Source: Pempheris klunzingeri
Lineage: Eukaryota; Chordata; Actinopteri; Acropomatiformes; Pempheridae
Direction of reading: 5' to 3'
DNA length: 64,000 nucleotides
Assembly: GCF_042242105.1 (NCBI RefSeq)
Contig: NC_092027.1
Location: forward strand, 17,157,221 to 17,221,220
Shown here in pieces: positions 49,265 through 61,200 of the stretch. The first letter of the stretch is position 1, and the number at the start of each line of letters is the position of its first letter. The translations under genes and the position numbers were made by a program. The notes below the pieces were generated by a model. The model ran no database searches and was not told the origin of the DNA. It saw only the letters and a list, made by a program, of their open reading frames with translations.

Positions 49265-49345
49265 TATAAAAAAAGAGAAGGGCAAAGTGTGCAATGGCTA
49301 ATCTGTGGATTGCATCAGATAAAGTGAAAGATATGAACTTGTTTC
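49265..49345 (+). promoter_or_regulatory. TATA box and conserved upstream block of copy 3
   Basis: TATAAA at 49265-49270 lies 163 bp before the ATG. It is followed by GGCTAATCTGTGGATTGCAT and AGATAAAGTGAAAGAT. Copy 4 has the same arrangement at almost the same spacing. AGATAA fits a GATA-factor site, which would suit an intestinal gene. That reading is inference. Confidence 0.6.
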
Positions 49346-49427
49346 GGCGATGCCGAGTGCATACACTTGGTGTTCACACTGGCCTTTGGGAAGGATATTG
49401 TAACATCTCTGATGCAGTGGGGTCGCC

Positions 49428-52400
49428 ATGAGACTGGTTCTTCCTAACCCAGGACTGGAACTAAGGATCCCTTACTATGAGGATCTGGAGAGGATGGAGA
49501 AGGAGGAGGCCGGGGACAGGCCCAAGTGGGACAACAAAGCCCAGTACATTCTAACCTGTATGGGCTTTTGCATTGGGATAGGCACTGTGTGGCGATTCCC
49601 GTACATGTGTCAAACCCATGGAGGAGGTAAAATCAGATTCAAATGGTAATGGGACATTCAGTGATTAAGCTGTCTGTGGACTGCCAATCCATGAATTATT
49701 GCATTAACCACAATTGTCATGATTTGTGGCTACTATAACAAGCAAGCCTTCATGCAATCTCACCAGCTTGTTAGCTCTAGTGTTTTGTTAGTGATAAATA
49801 CCACTTATTTGAACTACAATATTGTTTGTACTGCATTGTTGCCAGAAGTTACCGAAATAGGTTAAAGAATAAGATTAAGTAAAAGTACAAGAAAAAAAGT
49901 ATAGAACTAAGAATTTAGGTAGTGCTATTGCCTGAATGCATGTTGCAGTGGAGCCCTGCAAGAGTGTTCGATGGAGCCTGCCAGTGGTCATATGTCACAG
50001 AAAAACAATGGCTTGGAAATCTGGAGCCCTGTGGGACACTTTACAGTCCAGACTAGACATTACATATTCAATATCTTATCTAGTTTAACCTGCTATATTT
50101 GGAGGCCTATGATTCTCATAAGTGCAATCTTACAGATGCTACTGATCATTCGTGTTCTAGGTGCATTTTTGATTCCCTACCTGATCCTGCTGGTACTAGA
50201 AGGAATGCCTCTCCTGCTGCTGGAGTTTGCCATCGGCCAGCGTCTCAGGATGGGCAGCGTGGGAGTGTGGAGGGCAATCAACCCTTATCTCACTGGCATT
50301 GGTGAGTAAAATAGATTCTAGCCAATTTTCTCCAAACTAGAGGCTAAACGAGACTCTTAGCTCCAGAGACACATAAAACTGTTAATGAATATTTGGCTTC
50401 CTGTACATGTGACTCTGTCCTCCTCAGGTATAGCCTCTATGCTGGTGTCCTTATTGATTGGACTGTACTACAACACCTTAATAGCCTGGATCATATGGTA
50501 TCTCTTCAACTCCTTTCAAGATCCACTGCCTTGGACCCAATGTCCCCTCAATGACAATGGGACAGGTATTTGAAAATACACACTGAGACTCAAGCAGCCA
50601 AACTTGACACATGACTAAAACATTTGACTGATTCTTGCCCCTCCAGGATTTATACCTGAGTGTCAACGGAGCTCCACTGTAGATTACTATTTTTACAGAG
50701 TGAGTCTAGATAGTTCGGCCTCCATAGCCGACTCTGGAGGAATGCACTGGCCCATAGTAGTCTGCCTGCTAGCTGCCTGGACAGTCATCTGTATCTGCTA
50801 CATACGGGGGATCAGCACCTCAGGCAAGGTTTGTTGAACCTTAAGTCAAACAATGTGCATTCCTTAATCACCACAATTATTATATAATTTGCTTGTCTTG
50901 TCATGACTTCAGGCAGTGTACGTCACAGTCATTCTGCCTTACGTAGTGCTGACCATCTTTCTGATCCGAGCATTGACTCTTGAAGGTGCCGTGACTGGAA
51001 TAAAGTACCTCTTCACACCAGATGTATGTTTCTAATCTCTATCTTAAAAAAACATTACAAATTCCACAAAACAAAACCAAGAGACATTACACGGTACGCC
51101 TTTCTTGCAGGTTGATGAGTTGACAAAACCAACGACTTGGCTGGATGCAGGTTCCCAGGTCTTTTTTGGCTTTGGTTTGGCGTGGGGAGGCCTCATCTCC
51201 TTCTCAAGCTACAACCCTGTTCAGTATGACACATTTAGAAACCCTGTTGTGTTTTATAACCACACACTGGTTCTACACATATTTAGGCCATTTCAATGAA
51301 AAAAGGTTGAATCCATTCTCAGACATGATTCGTCCTGAATCTTTCACATTTTTTTCTTTTCTCAAGCAACAACTGCATGCAAGATGCTGTGATCCTGTCG
51401 GCCATAACTAGCTTAACCTCAATCTACACTGCCATAGTCACCTACTCCTTTGTTGGCTTCAGAGCCACAGAGAAATATGACGACTGTATCAGCGAGTGAG
51501 TAGTAACAGAATGTGGCTTTCAATATTATTTGGAACACAGTCCTATTCTATTCTATTTAGTATTTTAGAGAGTATTACGGCTATGCCTGCATGGACAAAG
51601 CAATCATTCCTGAAATTATTTAGCTGTGTTCATATGTCGAATTTATAGGTTCAAAAATAGTAATTGCGTTTGTAATGTTGGGTTTGTAATGTTAAGTAGA
51701 GTTACTAATCAATGTCTTAATTTGTTCATAGTAACATCATGACATTATCAAATGCATTTGACCTTCCTGAAGACAGCATCACTGTGGACAACTATGAGGC
51801 AGCCTATAATCATTACAACAACTCCCATCCAGATACTGTTCTTGGACTGGACATCAAACTGTGTAGCATGCACACACTGCTCAGTGAGGTGACTCTTGAT
51901 GAATTTCTCACATTCCACGTAACGTGTAATTGGTTTGTGCTCCTACCTGGATTGTGACTAATGTGTGTGTTTGTCCAGGGAGTAGAGGGAACAGGTCTGG
52001 CCTTCATTGTGTTTACAGAAGCTATCACCAAGATGCCTGGTTCTCCATTCTGGTCTGTCCTCTTTTTCATCATGCTTCTCTGCTTGGGACTCTCAAGCTT
52101 GTTTGGCAACATTGAGGGAGTGGTGGTCCCACTGAAAGACTTGAATATGTTACCTAAAAAATGGCCCCAAGAAGCAGTTACTGGTATTCTGCTTTTTTAA
52201 GTTAAAACAATCAGCAAATTAGCTTTGCAACCCTTGGTGAATTGGTTGCCTTATTTTTGTGCATGTGTGTTTCAGGAGTAACATGTTTTGTTGCCTTCAT
52301 CATCTCCCTCCTGTTTGCGCAGCACTCAGGGATGTATTGGGTAACTCTCTTTGACAACTTTGCTGGGTCTGTTCCACTTCTGATCATTGGATTGTTGGAG

Positions 52401-53339
52401 ATGATAGCTGTTATTTACATCTACGGTATAGACAGGTTAGTACATAAAATGTATATATTTGCTTAACATTTATTATACTGTATTATACTGTATACTGTAT
52501 TATACTGTACACCCTACTGCAAAATTACCATATTAGCAGCAGCACATCTGCACTCAGTTCTAAAACGAATGAAGGATAATCTACTGATTGTGTTAAATAG
52601 GCATCAAACTAACTTGTTACACCTGTGTCTGTGTCGCTCATTACGTCAATCCCACAAATAATTATTATCTGACTCAGTTATTACCTACATTTCCCTTCTG
52701 CTGTATGGACTGTTTACTATTTTGTGTTTTTCAGGTCATTGTTGTGGTTTTTTGGCCTGCAACTTCCCTGTTCATTGATTACTTTCATTATATTGTATCT
52801 ATTTTATTATAACCCTGTGACTGTTACTTTCAGCTAGGTTCCCTCTTGTGTGCAGGTTCAATGAGGACTTGAAGTTCATGCTGGGACGTAAGCCCTCCCT
52901 CTTTTGGCAGGTTTCATGGTTCATCAGTCCTCTTGTCACCCTGATTATCTTAGTTTTCTACCTGGTGACACAAGCGCAAGAAGAGCTCACTTATTTGGTG
53001 TGGGATCCCAACTCAGTAAGCAAATAGCTCTGTGATCAGCAAATATTTGAATTTATGTTGTCCTTTTCTCCAATGTTCCTTCATTGCAAAGTACACAAAT
53101 TACAAGGCATGATAAATATTTTAGGTTAATGTTGTTCGGACAGTTGTTGCATACTAAATGCTCTTATCATACAGTTTTGCCACTTACAGGAGAGGTTCCC
53201 TTCTTTGGCATCAATACCGTACCCTTCATGGATCAACGGGATCATCTTTCTTTTGGCCGGAGTTCCAAGTTTGGCGGTGCCTCTGTATGCATTATGTAGG
53301 CTGGTCTTTGTTTGCTGCAAAACAAAAAGTATTCAGTGA
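49428..53339 (+). CDS. slc6a19: SLC6A19-type neutral amino acid transporter, array copy 3 (divergent ion-site residues)
   Basis: Twelve exons: 49428-49626, 50161-50301, 50428-50565, 50647-50828, 50913-51023, 51111-51223, 51367-51495, 51732-51888, 51979-52183, 52276-52435, 52856-53015, 53190-53339. The frame is open for 614 residues and all introns keep GT-AG. TM1 reads [18 protein letters not shown], so the near-invariant Asn is Thr53. TM6 reads [12 protein letters not shown] with Gly277 where copies 1 and 2 have Ser. TM7 has Thr309. By family alignment these three positions coordinate Na1, and 277 also coordinates Cl-. The Na2 pair S429-S430 is intact. Exon 11 lacks one codon, so the conserved WRxxSP motif becomes WFISP. 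The C-terminus is [13 protein letters not shown]. The open frame argues for a functional but altered protein; a young pseudogene is the alternative. Copy 2's AATAAA reads AATATT here, and a repeat interrupts the 3' flank. Confidence 0.93.
52471..52510. repeat. TATTATACTG tandem repeat
   Basis: Short tandem TATTATACTG/TATACTG units in copy 3 intron 10. Copy 4 has a single unit at the same place. Confidence 0.75.
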
Positions 53340-53439
53340 AAAAATGAGCTGTGGTTTGCCTATTTATACCCATGTACATGTCCTTAAAGCGTAATTCTGA
53401 TGTTATATTGATGCACTCCAGTAAAGCACATTCTGCTCA

Positions 53440-53985
53440 TGTTTTCTGTAAATTCATTAGTGCTGTATCTCGATCAGTCAATTAATTCATAACACATGCT
53501 ATCTCAAGACACTTTTCATGTAAAGCAGGTCCAGACCATACTCTTCGATTAAGAGAGACTTAACGATTAAAAAATTCAGAATTGGGTATTCAAGAATCCT
53601 CACATTAGCAAGCGCTAAGCGACAATGGCAAACAAACGTCTCTTTAACAGGAAGAAACCTCAGGCAGAACCCAGCTCTGAGGTGGGCAGCATTCTGACAG
53701 GGCCATGTTGGATGTAAGAGAGAGAAAAAGAGAGGCAGCGATGCAGGAAAACAATAATAACATTAACAACTATAGGAAAAATAATACACATATAACTTAA
53801 AATGAGTAATATTGCTAAAAGAGATAATGCCCAGTAATATTAATAGAAATGGTGGGAGTCATGCAGGCCCAGAGTGGGAGGCAGTGGTAGTGATCCATGG
53901 AAGCCCGAAAAACTGCAGCTAGTTGTACTGTGACCACGATCCACAAGATCTACATACTGTACTTAGTGACAAGACACCATATTGT
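53440..53985. mobile_element. Dispersed repeat inserted in the copy 3 3' flank
   Basis: Phrases such as AACAGGAAGAAACCTCAGGC, then AGAACCCAGCTCTGAGGTGG, and ACTTTTCATGTAAAGCAGG belong to a very common teleost interspersed repeat. Copy 2's flank lacks this block: homology resumes at about 53990 (CATCCAG...), where copy 2 is at 47085. The insertion therefore post-dates the duplication. Confidence 0.6.
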
Positions 53986-55099
53986 CTTCCATCCATCCAG
54001 GCTTCACTCCTTTTTAATCTTTGCCTTTGAAATATTTTTTGTCTCTGTGAAGTATGGTTTTGCCAATATAACTTTCACAAATGGCTAATTAAATGTATGG
54101 CAAATATTTACCATATGTACCAGCAGACACCTAAGCTCCAGCGGTGTGTTGGTCTTCTTCAAACAAGTGAAAGTCAATAAAACTCTGGGTTAACACAAGT
54201 TGTGATGTCATGTGATTTCAATCATGTCCAATCATAGATTAGGATGGCAATCATCTGTGCAATAACAAAGATTACGTCCAGGCTTTTAATCTTCTAATGC
54301 ATTATTTTTGTTGAAAGGCAAAGTAAATTCAATAACTTGGGGGTGACTGCTTTTCGGATTCAACAAGTCTCTGGACTCTCCTGGAAAGATGAACACCATT
54401 CTTCCAAAAGATATTCCCTCATTTGGTGTTTCTTTTCAGTGTCCCACATGTTGGAAATAATTAGGAATTATAGATTATCTGAGACAATTTGGCACTTGAA
54501 GTACTGATATGTCTACCATTTCTTTTATGGGTGTAATATCTGCATTTGCTGATTTGGTTTGATTAGAACACATTCTGAGGATTTCGAAGTGGTACTGGCT
54601 GTGGATATAATCTATTGGATTCATATTGCAATATGTTCCAGAGGTCTGAAATGCAAAAATGTTCCAACAAATAATAATTTTACTAATGTAGATGTGGTAT
54701 TTTCAAGAGCAACTTTTAACCAAAGACACAATGACATGAGGCATTGCATCAGTTGGTTTTGACAGCAGTAGCTGATATCAGTTTTGTGCGTCTGGGATGT
54801 AATCATATTGTATGATAAATGTTTAAACAACCAGACAATGTAAAGCAGCAATTTAGACAAGAGAGGGAGACCTCACACTGACAGATCATAGTGGTAGTCA
54901 GGTTAGGTGAACTAGTTGCAACAAGGCACAACAAACTGAAAGCAACAATAGGGACAGCGGAGTGTTCGACAGTAATGTTTATAGTGCTTTTTATAGTGTA
55001 ATAACTGAACTACTACTGGAATAACAAAGTCCTTATTCAAGCACTCGTCCAACTGCTGTATATAGTTATCTCTTGTATTACAGTTAATCAATCTAACTA

Positions 55100-56275
55100 A
55101 ACTCTTTCAAGAATGTATTGGCACAATTGGCCCCAGCATTCTTTCAATTATCAATAGCTCCCTGGAAACCAGTCATGTTCCCCAATCTTTCACACATGCA
55201 GTAGTTCAGCCAAAAAAAACAGTGGATCATTCCATCCTCGTTCACAGGTTAAACCAATGGGCGACACATCCAACACATCTTTCAGTGTCTCTATCAGCAA
55301 CTCATCTTCTCCTCTGTCTCAATGTCATGTGGTGTTCCCCTTAGTTCAATACTTGGTCCGATCCTTTTCTCAATTTACTTGCTTCCGTTGGCCACATCAT
55401 TCAAAAGCACATTTCTTTTTGCTGTTATGCAGATGACCCACAGATCTACCTCCCCCTAGAGCCCAGTAACTACAACAAACTAACTGACCATACTAACTAA
55501 ATCTAAATCTAAAAGACATCAAATCCTGGATGGCTGTAAACTCTCTCAAGCTCAATGACAGTAAAACTCAAGTTATTTTATATGGGCCACAACATTTAAC
55601 CAACATCTTTTCTCCTTATCTTGGCCGAGTCATAATCTACTCAGGATTAAAGTTTGATGAATTAATCAATCAGGTAGTAAAAATAATCTTCATGAAGCTC
55701 CATATCATCTCCATAGACCAATTTTCTGTACTTCTGACCTTGAGAAAGTCTTGATTACTGCCACTAATAATATTTTGGTATCACTCACATTCCATGTTTA
55801 TCCCATTCCGACCTGGTTCAAAATGCAGCAGCAGGAGTTTTGATAAGGTCAACAAAAAGAGATCACATTACTCCTATTCTCGCCTCCCAACACTGGATAC
55901 CTGTAATACTGTAAAACTCCTGTCCCCATATCACACCGTCAGAGACCTGAGGCCCTTGGACCAAAGAGATGAGATCCAGGACTAAGTGTTGTGGGTCTTC
56001 TCTATCACTGCTGCAAAATTATAGAACTCTCTTCCTCCCTCCATCAATTTCTCTCCCACTATTGACTTATCTTCAAGAGTTGTCTTAAAACACACCTCCA
56101 CTCTCTAGCTTTAAACTGTACCTAACCTAGCTCTGTGTTACTATTACTATTATTATCATAGATATTTATCATCACTCGTATTTTTTTCTCTCCTATTGTG
56201 TTTGTTTTTCTGTAAAGCACTTTGGATCAACTGTGCTGTGCTTAAAGTGCTAAATAAATAAAGCTGATTTGATTT
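55100..56275 (+). mobile_element. LINE (non-LTR) retrotransposon remnant downstream of copy 3
   Basis: Plus-strand pieces of a reverse transcriptase occur in order. They are ILSIINSSLETSHVPQSF near 55140, a broken GVP/SIL-GPILFSIY region near 55330, CYADDPQIYLPLEPSNYN near 55430 (the YADD catalytic motif), KSWMAVNSLKLNDSKTQVIL near 55525, and a C-terminal HTVRDLRPLDQRDE near 55930. The element ends in GTAAAGCACTTTGG and AATAAATAAAGCTG. Several frameshifts and stops make it dead. Flanking sequence matches the uninterrupted copy 2 flank, so the insertion is younger than the tandem duplication. Confidence 0.8.
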
Positions 56276-57699
56276 GAAACTGCTAATACTATTTTGCCAT
56301 TATAGTAACAGACATGAGCTAAAGCTAATATGGATTGATCAGCAGTCTTGAATAATACTGTGATATGTAATAAATGACACATTAACTTATAATAAGTAAC
56401 TTAAATAATATCTAAAAACTAAGTTTTATTGAAGTATGTTCCAGCCAGCTGAACTTTGTCCATTGATCATTTAGTGCCCCTTTAATGATTCACAAAAATA
56501 ATGATAAACACAAGAGAAACCTGCCCATGACCTGTCCATGTGCTCAAGTGTTTCACAGTGACTAAATCCATTTTGAAAAAATTGGTACGGCCTAGTTTTA
56601 GACTTGCAATAAAATTATGTGGCCTAACCACATCAGTGGTTCCATCAGTCAGTAAATACATGTGGCAGGATACATTGAAATTAGCTAGAGTCAGAGAATC
56701 CTCAGTTTGTCTGTTTTTTTGAACAGCATGCAAGTCTGATTCCAGCCAAAGTAATGGCTGTCAACCTTTACACACATCACAACAATGCATTGTAGGTGTT
56801 GCAGAAAGGTGACTTACTGCAGTATAAGTCTGGAGTATGCAGGCTGTAATTCAAAGCATTAATTTTCAAGGGAAGCAAGGGAATAGATGTCAGTTTAAAA
56901 GATAATTTTGCAAGCCAAGAAAGCCACAGTTTGTTGTAAAGATAGTAAAGTACCATTTAGTTTTGTGTGAATTCGCTCAGTGAACTACATGCTTGTTTCT
57001 GACAATATACGGCACCTGCCAGCCAGCTAGGTAAATTTAGGTATTCTCCACGCACAAAGGTAATGTTATCTTGCCTGATTTGATTTATCCAGCAACCCCC
57101 TGGTCCTTTAATCAGCTGGGAAACATAAGAATGATTACGACCCCTTGCTGGTCATACATCCCAAAATAAACCACACAAACATTGCGACTTTTGCGGCACT
57201 AGATAGTTCAACCATACATGCAACATTTGGGTTTCCGGTCTTTCTAATTATGTATTTTCAAAGTGTAGTGCAAGTGTAGCAGCTTTCTTGACTTGCAAAA
57301 TAATGTTTTAAATTGAAAAACATCATATGTGTAATTCATTAAGTTTAATCATTCAATTCAAAATACATCAAAAAATGTTTTGCCTCTCACTGTTTCTGAA
57401 ATAAGGTCCCATGGTGGTCCCCCGGAAGGAGAGGCACTTCGCTTCTCTATTTGCCCAGACTGACAGCAAACTCTTGCATGCAACAGACAATCATTCTCCG
57501 TGAGTCACATCAGCCTGAGAAAATTAAGTGCTACCTCAAGTTTTGACTTATTCACCAAGGTCGAGGGAAGAGCGTGTTTTCAAGCGGACATCTCAATGTT
57601 AAAACAGATGTCAAAGTGTTAACATTGAGTAGATTCATGCACAATACATTCACACATTAACTATTGGCCAGGACAACTGTAAGTTGTCTCTACTGTCTC

Positions 57700-57955
57700 G
57701 TTGCTGGCAGATGCACAGGTTTTCTTTCCTTGAGGTCTCATCTTGTTATCTGGGCACAACTCTACTTAGTGAGTAACAGCCTCAGCGGTACAATCAGTGG
57801 CAGTTCAGCGAACCCTCTGTTTGACAATAATCATAATATTCTTGGAGCAACAAATGTGAGCAGGACTCACAACGTCATGATTAATGACAGCACCTAGGTG
57901 TACTCTGCCCCCAATATCAGCCTCAAGGCAACACAACAGAATGCCACACAACAAT
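57700..57955 (+). pseudogene. Decayed SLC6A19-type exons 6 and 7
   Basis: Exon 6 relic (about 57700-57768) ends at a CAACTCTACTTAGTGAGTAA junction that parallels the copy 1 end AACTCTGTTCAGTAAGTAAC. Exon 7 relic (57848-57955) begins CAACAAATGTGAGCAGGACT, against CAACAACTGTGAGCAGGACG in copy 1, and ends AT before gtaag. It has lost about 21 nt and has in-frame stops. The short intron between them also aligns with copy 1 intron 6. It resembles copy 1, not its immediate neighbours (which read TGCATGCAAGAT), so it is a remnant of a different copy. Confidence 0.8.
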
Positions 57956-58089
57956 GTAAGGTGAAAGGTGGGATGCTCCCTGGACCAGTGGATTCAAACC
58001 AGAATATTCTTGGTGTGAGGGGACAGTGCTAACTATCTTGGCTGTTTTTCTATGTTTAATATTTTATAATACTGGGTGATTGATAGTGG

Positions 58090-58170
58090 TATAAAAACAG
58101 AATTGCAGCGTGTGCACTGGCTAATCTGTGGATTGCACCAGATAAAGTGAAAGATCATAAACTTGTTTCA
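58090..58170 (+). promoter_or_regulatory. TATA box and conserved upstream block of copy 4
   Basis: TATAAAAA at 58090 lies 162 bp before the ATG. It is followed by GGCTAATCTGTGGATTGCAC and AGATAAAGTGAAAGATCATA. The block is nearly the same as in copy 3 and similar in copy 2, so the promoter was duplicated with each unit. Confidence 0.6.
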
Positions 58171-58251
58171 ACATTGCAGAGTGCATAAGCTAAGCGCTCA
58201 CTCTGGCCTCCAGGAACCATAGTGTAACATCTCTGCTGCAGTGGGGTCACC

Positions 58252-61200
58252 ATGAGATTGGTTCTTCCTAACCCAGGTCTGGACCTCAGGATCCCATCCT
58301 ATGAGGATCTGGAGAGGATGGAGAAGGAGGAGGCCGGGGACAGGCCCAAGTGGGACAACAAAGCCCAGTACATTTTAACCTGCGTGGGCTTTTGCATTGG
58401 GATAGGCAATGTGTGGCGATTCCCTTACTTGTGTCAAGCTCATGGAGGAGGTAAGCTTAGATCAAAAAGGCAAAAGGATTTAAGATTAGGCTGCCTGCCA
58501 ATTCTTTAATTATTGTTTGATGAATTATAGTGTGGGTGAGATAAGCAGGATGACCATATACCTTTTTTTGGTGTTTTTCTATCTTTCAAATATGATTTTC
58601 CTGGACATATGTGTAGTGTGTAGTGGTGCATTAAACATAAAAAGGCCATTGTTGATAAATAATCTGAATTGTGAACTAGGGCTGTCACAATATCACAATT
58701 CACTAAATTGTACTAAAAATAATCCACAATAATGATTATGATTTCGATATCTATAAAACCAAAAAAAAGGAAAAAAATAATAATGCTATCACTCAAACTC
58801 GTTTTTGGCAACAGAATTACACTCTAAATGCAAGTGTAGGGAGGTGGAAAATAAGTCTGTATCCATAAATGTACAAAAGCGGAATAACACTTTCAAACAA
58901 CTGTACAACAATTTTCATTTCTAAATATCAGGATTATTGTCAATACAGATATATATCACGACTCCCCTACTGTGCACCTCTCACTTTAAATATGGTCTGT
59001 CCTTGCATATATTTGCATTTCTTTTTAAGTGTAAGTCATTACACATTTGCAATACTGTAGAATTAGCACATTATCTAAGGATAACCCCAGAGTTGAGTCT
59101 GGGGATTGTTTTAACTAGATCTTCAGGTGCTTATGCCAAGTTCACATCACAGATGGTAGAACTGGGAAAATGTCCATGTGTGTGACTTGAGAGCAATCAC
59201 GTCATAAGCCACAGACAGTTGTAGGATTACACAGATTGCTTTGTGAAAGTTAAAAATACTGCACAAGACAGAATATAACACTATATCAATTAAATGTTTT
59301 TATTACCTTGAATCGTGGACTTTGGTTTTACTTTTTGTAATTACAACTGGATATTCCCATGAATGCCATTTACACATTGGAAACTGTAAGTGCAGTAAGT
59401 ACAACAGAAATATATTGCAAGAGCATAGCCGTAGTGCCCCAACTGGCACAATAGGTGGCTAGCCTTCAACAAGCTAGGATTCAAGCTATCTTGCTAGCTT
59501 GTTGGCTTGTGTTTGGTCACCATAAATACCAGAATCATCACAGTAGTAGTATTAATAAACTTTGCACTCAAATTACCAAGCGAAAGTCTTAGGAAGGTGT
59601 GAAGAAATCCTGTGAAGATAAATGATTTCAAAAATATAAGATTTAATTGTTTATTTTTATTGATTTACAAAATGCACAGTGAGTGAACAGAAGAAAATTC
59701 TAAATCAAATCAATATTTGGTGTGACCACCTTTTGCCTTCAAAACACCATCAACTCTTCTAGGTACACTTAGGATATAGTCTATATTCAGGTGTACAATT
59801 AACCAATGAAACCAAACAGGTGCTTCAGCCCGGGTATTCCTCGATGACTTAGTATGCCTAGAAGTAGCTAAAGAATCCAGTGGCTGTTTTCAACACTTGC
59901 ATGCCTTTCCTTCCCCGCTTTCCGCTATCTTTCCTCCCCGTTGGAGGTCAGATGAGTTTCTTTGAAGATTACCCATTCAAGGAAAATCTTATCTACCATT
60001 AGTATTAGTCACCTCAAGGTTAAAATACTGCAATTCATTGAACCTAGATGCTGGCCACTCCTCTTTGTCTCGCCTGTGGCTGGTGCAGAATACTGCAGCA
60101 AGACTTCTAACTCATAGCAGAAAAAGTGATACTGATACTAACAGTCCTGCACTAGTTACCGGTCAAAATCAGGATTGAGTTTAAAGAAGCTCCCCTGTAC
60201 ATTTCTCAGAACTTCTCTGCCCCTATTCCAACTCTAGGCCTAAGATCCTTAGAACATTAGTTTCTGACTGATCCTTTGAAATAGCCTTCCACTTTCAATC
60301 AAATGTCCATTGACACAAAATTCAAGACGTACATGTTTTCAATGGCTTTTGGCTGTTCTTACTGGTTCTAATTAGTATTTTACATTTTTTTATGCTTTTA
60401 CAAATTGGTCTTTCAAGTTAAATTCTGTTTCTGTTTTACATCTGTGCACAAATTGCCTTGATAAAGCCTTATGCTGCCACATGCTACCTTGTCTTGCCTC
60501 TCCCTTGACTTGACTCTCCTTGGATATTATATGATAAGAAATTTGTTGAATAATTGGTTGCTTTGAAAATTTTACCTTACCTTTTACACCAAATTTTGAC
60601 TACGGATTGGTTTGAAACTGTTGACAACTACATGAACCCCATGGCCATGTGGCACGGAGCTCTGAGTCTGCCATAAGTCTCTTTTTAATGGGTTTAGGGA
60701 CTTTATGCACGTAGAGGTTCAGTACAGATGTAGAAGTAAATGACCCTACCAACTCCACCTACCAACTACCAGCAGTGGGAAAACACAGCAGAGGAAGAAA
60801 GGCGGACAGAGCAGAGTGGGAGGGGTTGTCACAAGGACTATTAATATTATTATCCATTCTTCACAGATGAGGCTTCACATTATGTTCAAAACCCAAGCTT
60901 TATCAGCTTGCCAAAATATTTTTATATTTGGTATGCTGAGAAGACCTATGATTGTCATGGATGCAACAGTATAAATTTTAAATTGTCCTACTGATCATTC
61001 GTGTTCTAGGTGCATTTTTGATTCCCTACCTGATCCTGCTGGTACTAGAAGGAATGCCTCTCCTGCTGCTGGAGTTTGCCATCGGCCAGCGTCTCAGGAT
61101 GGGCAGCGTGGGAGTGTGGAGGGCAATCAACCCTTATCTCACTGGCATTGGTGAGTAAAATGGATTCTAGGCCATTTTCTCCAAACTAGAGGCTAAACGA

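Larger units (their letters stand above)
53340..58089. other. Spacer between copies 3 and 4
   Basis: It contains the copy 3 3' flank (homologous to the copy 2 flank), two later insertions (53440-53985 and about 55100-56275) and the exon 6-7 relic at 57700-57955. The stretch 56350-57690 is AT-rich with nothing I can assign. Confidence 0.6.

Noticed and set aside
49428-53339. Copy 3 as a pseudogene
   Set aside because: All 12 exons join in frame, every intron keeps GT-AG and no stop is present. The altered ion-site residues alone do not show loss of function, so it is kept as a coding gene with the doubt noted.
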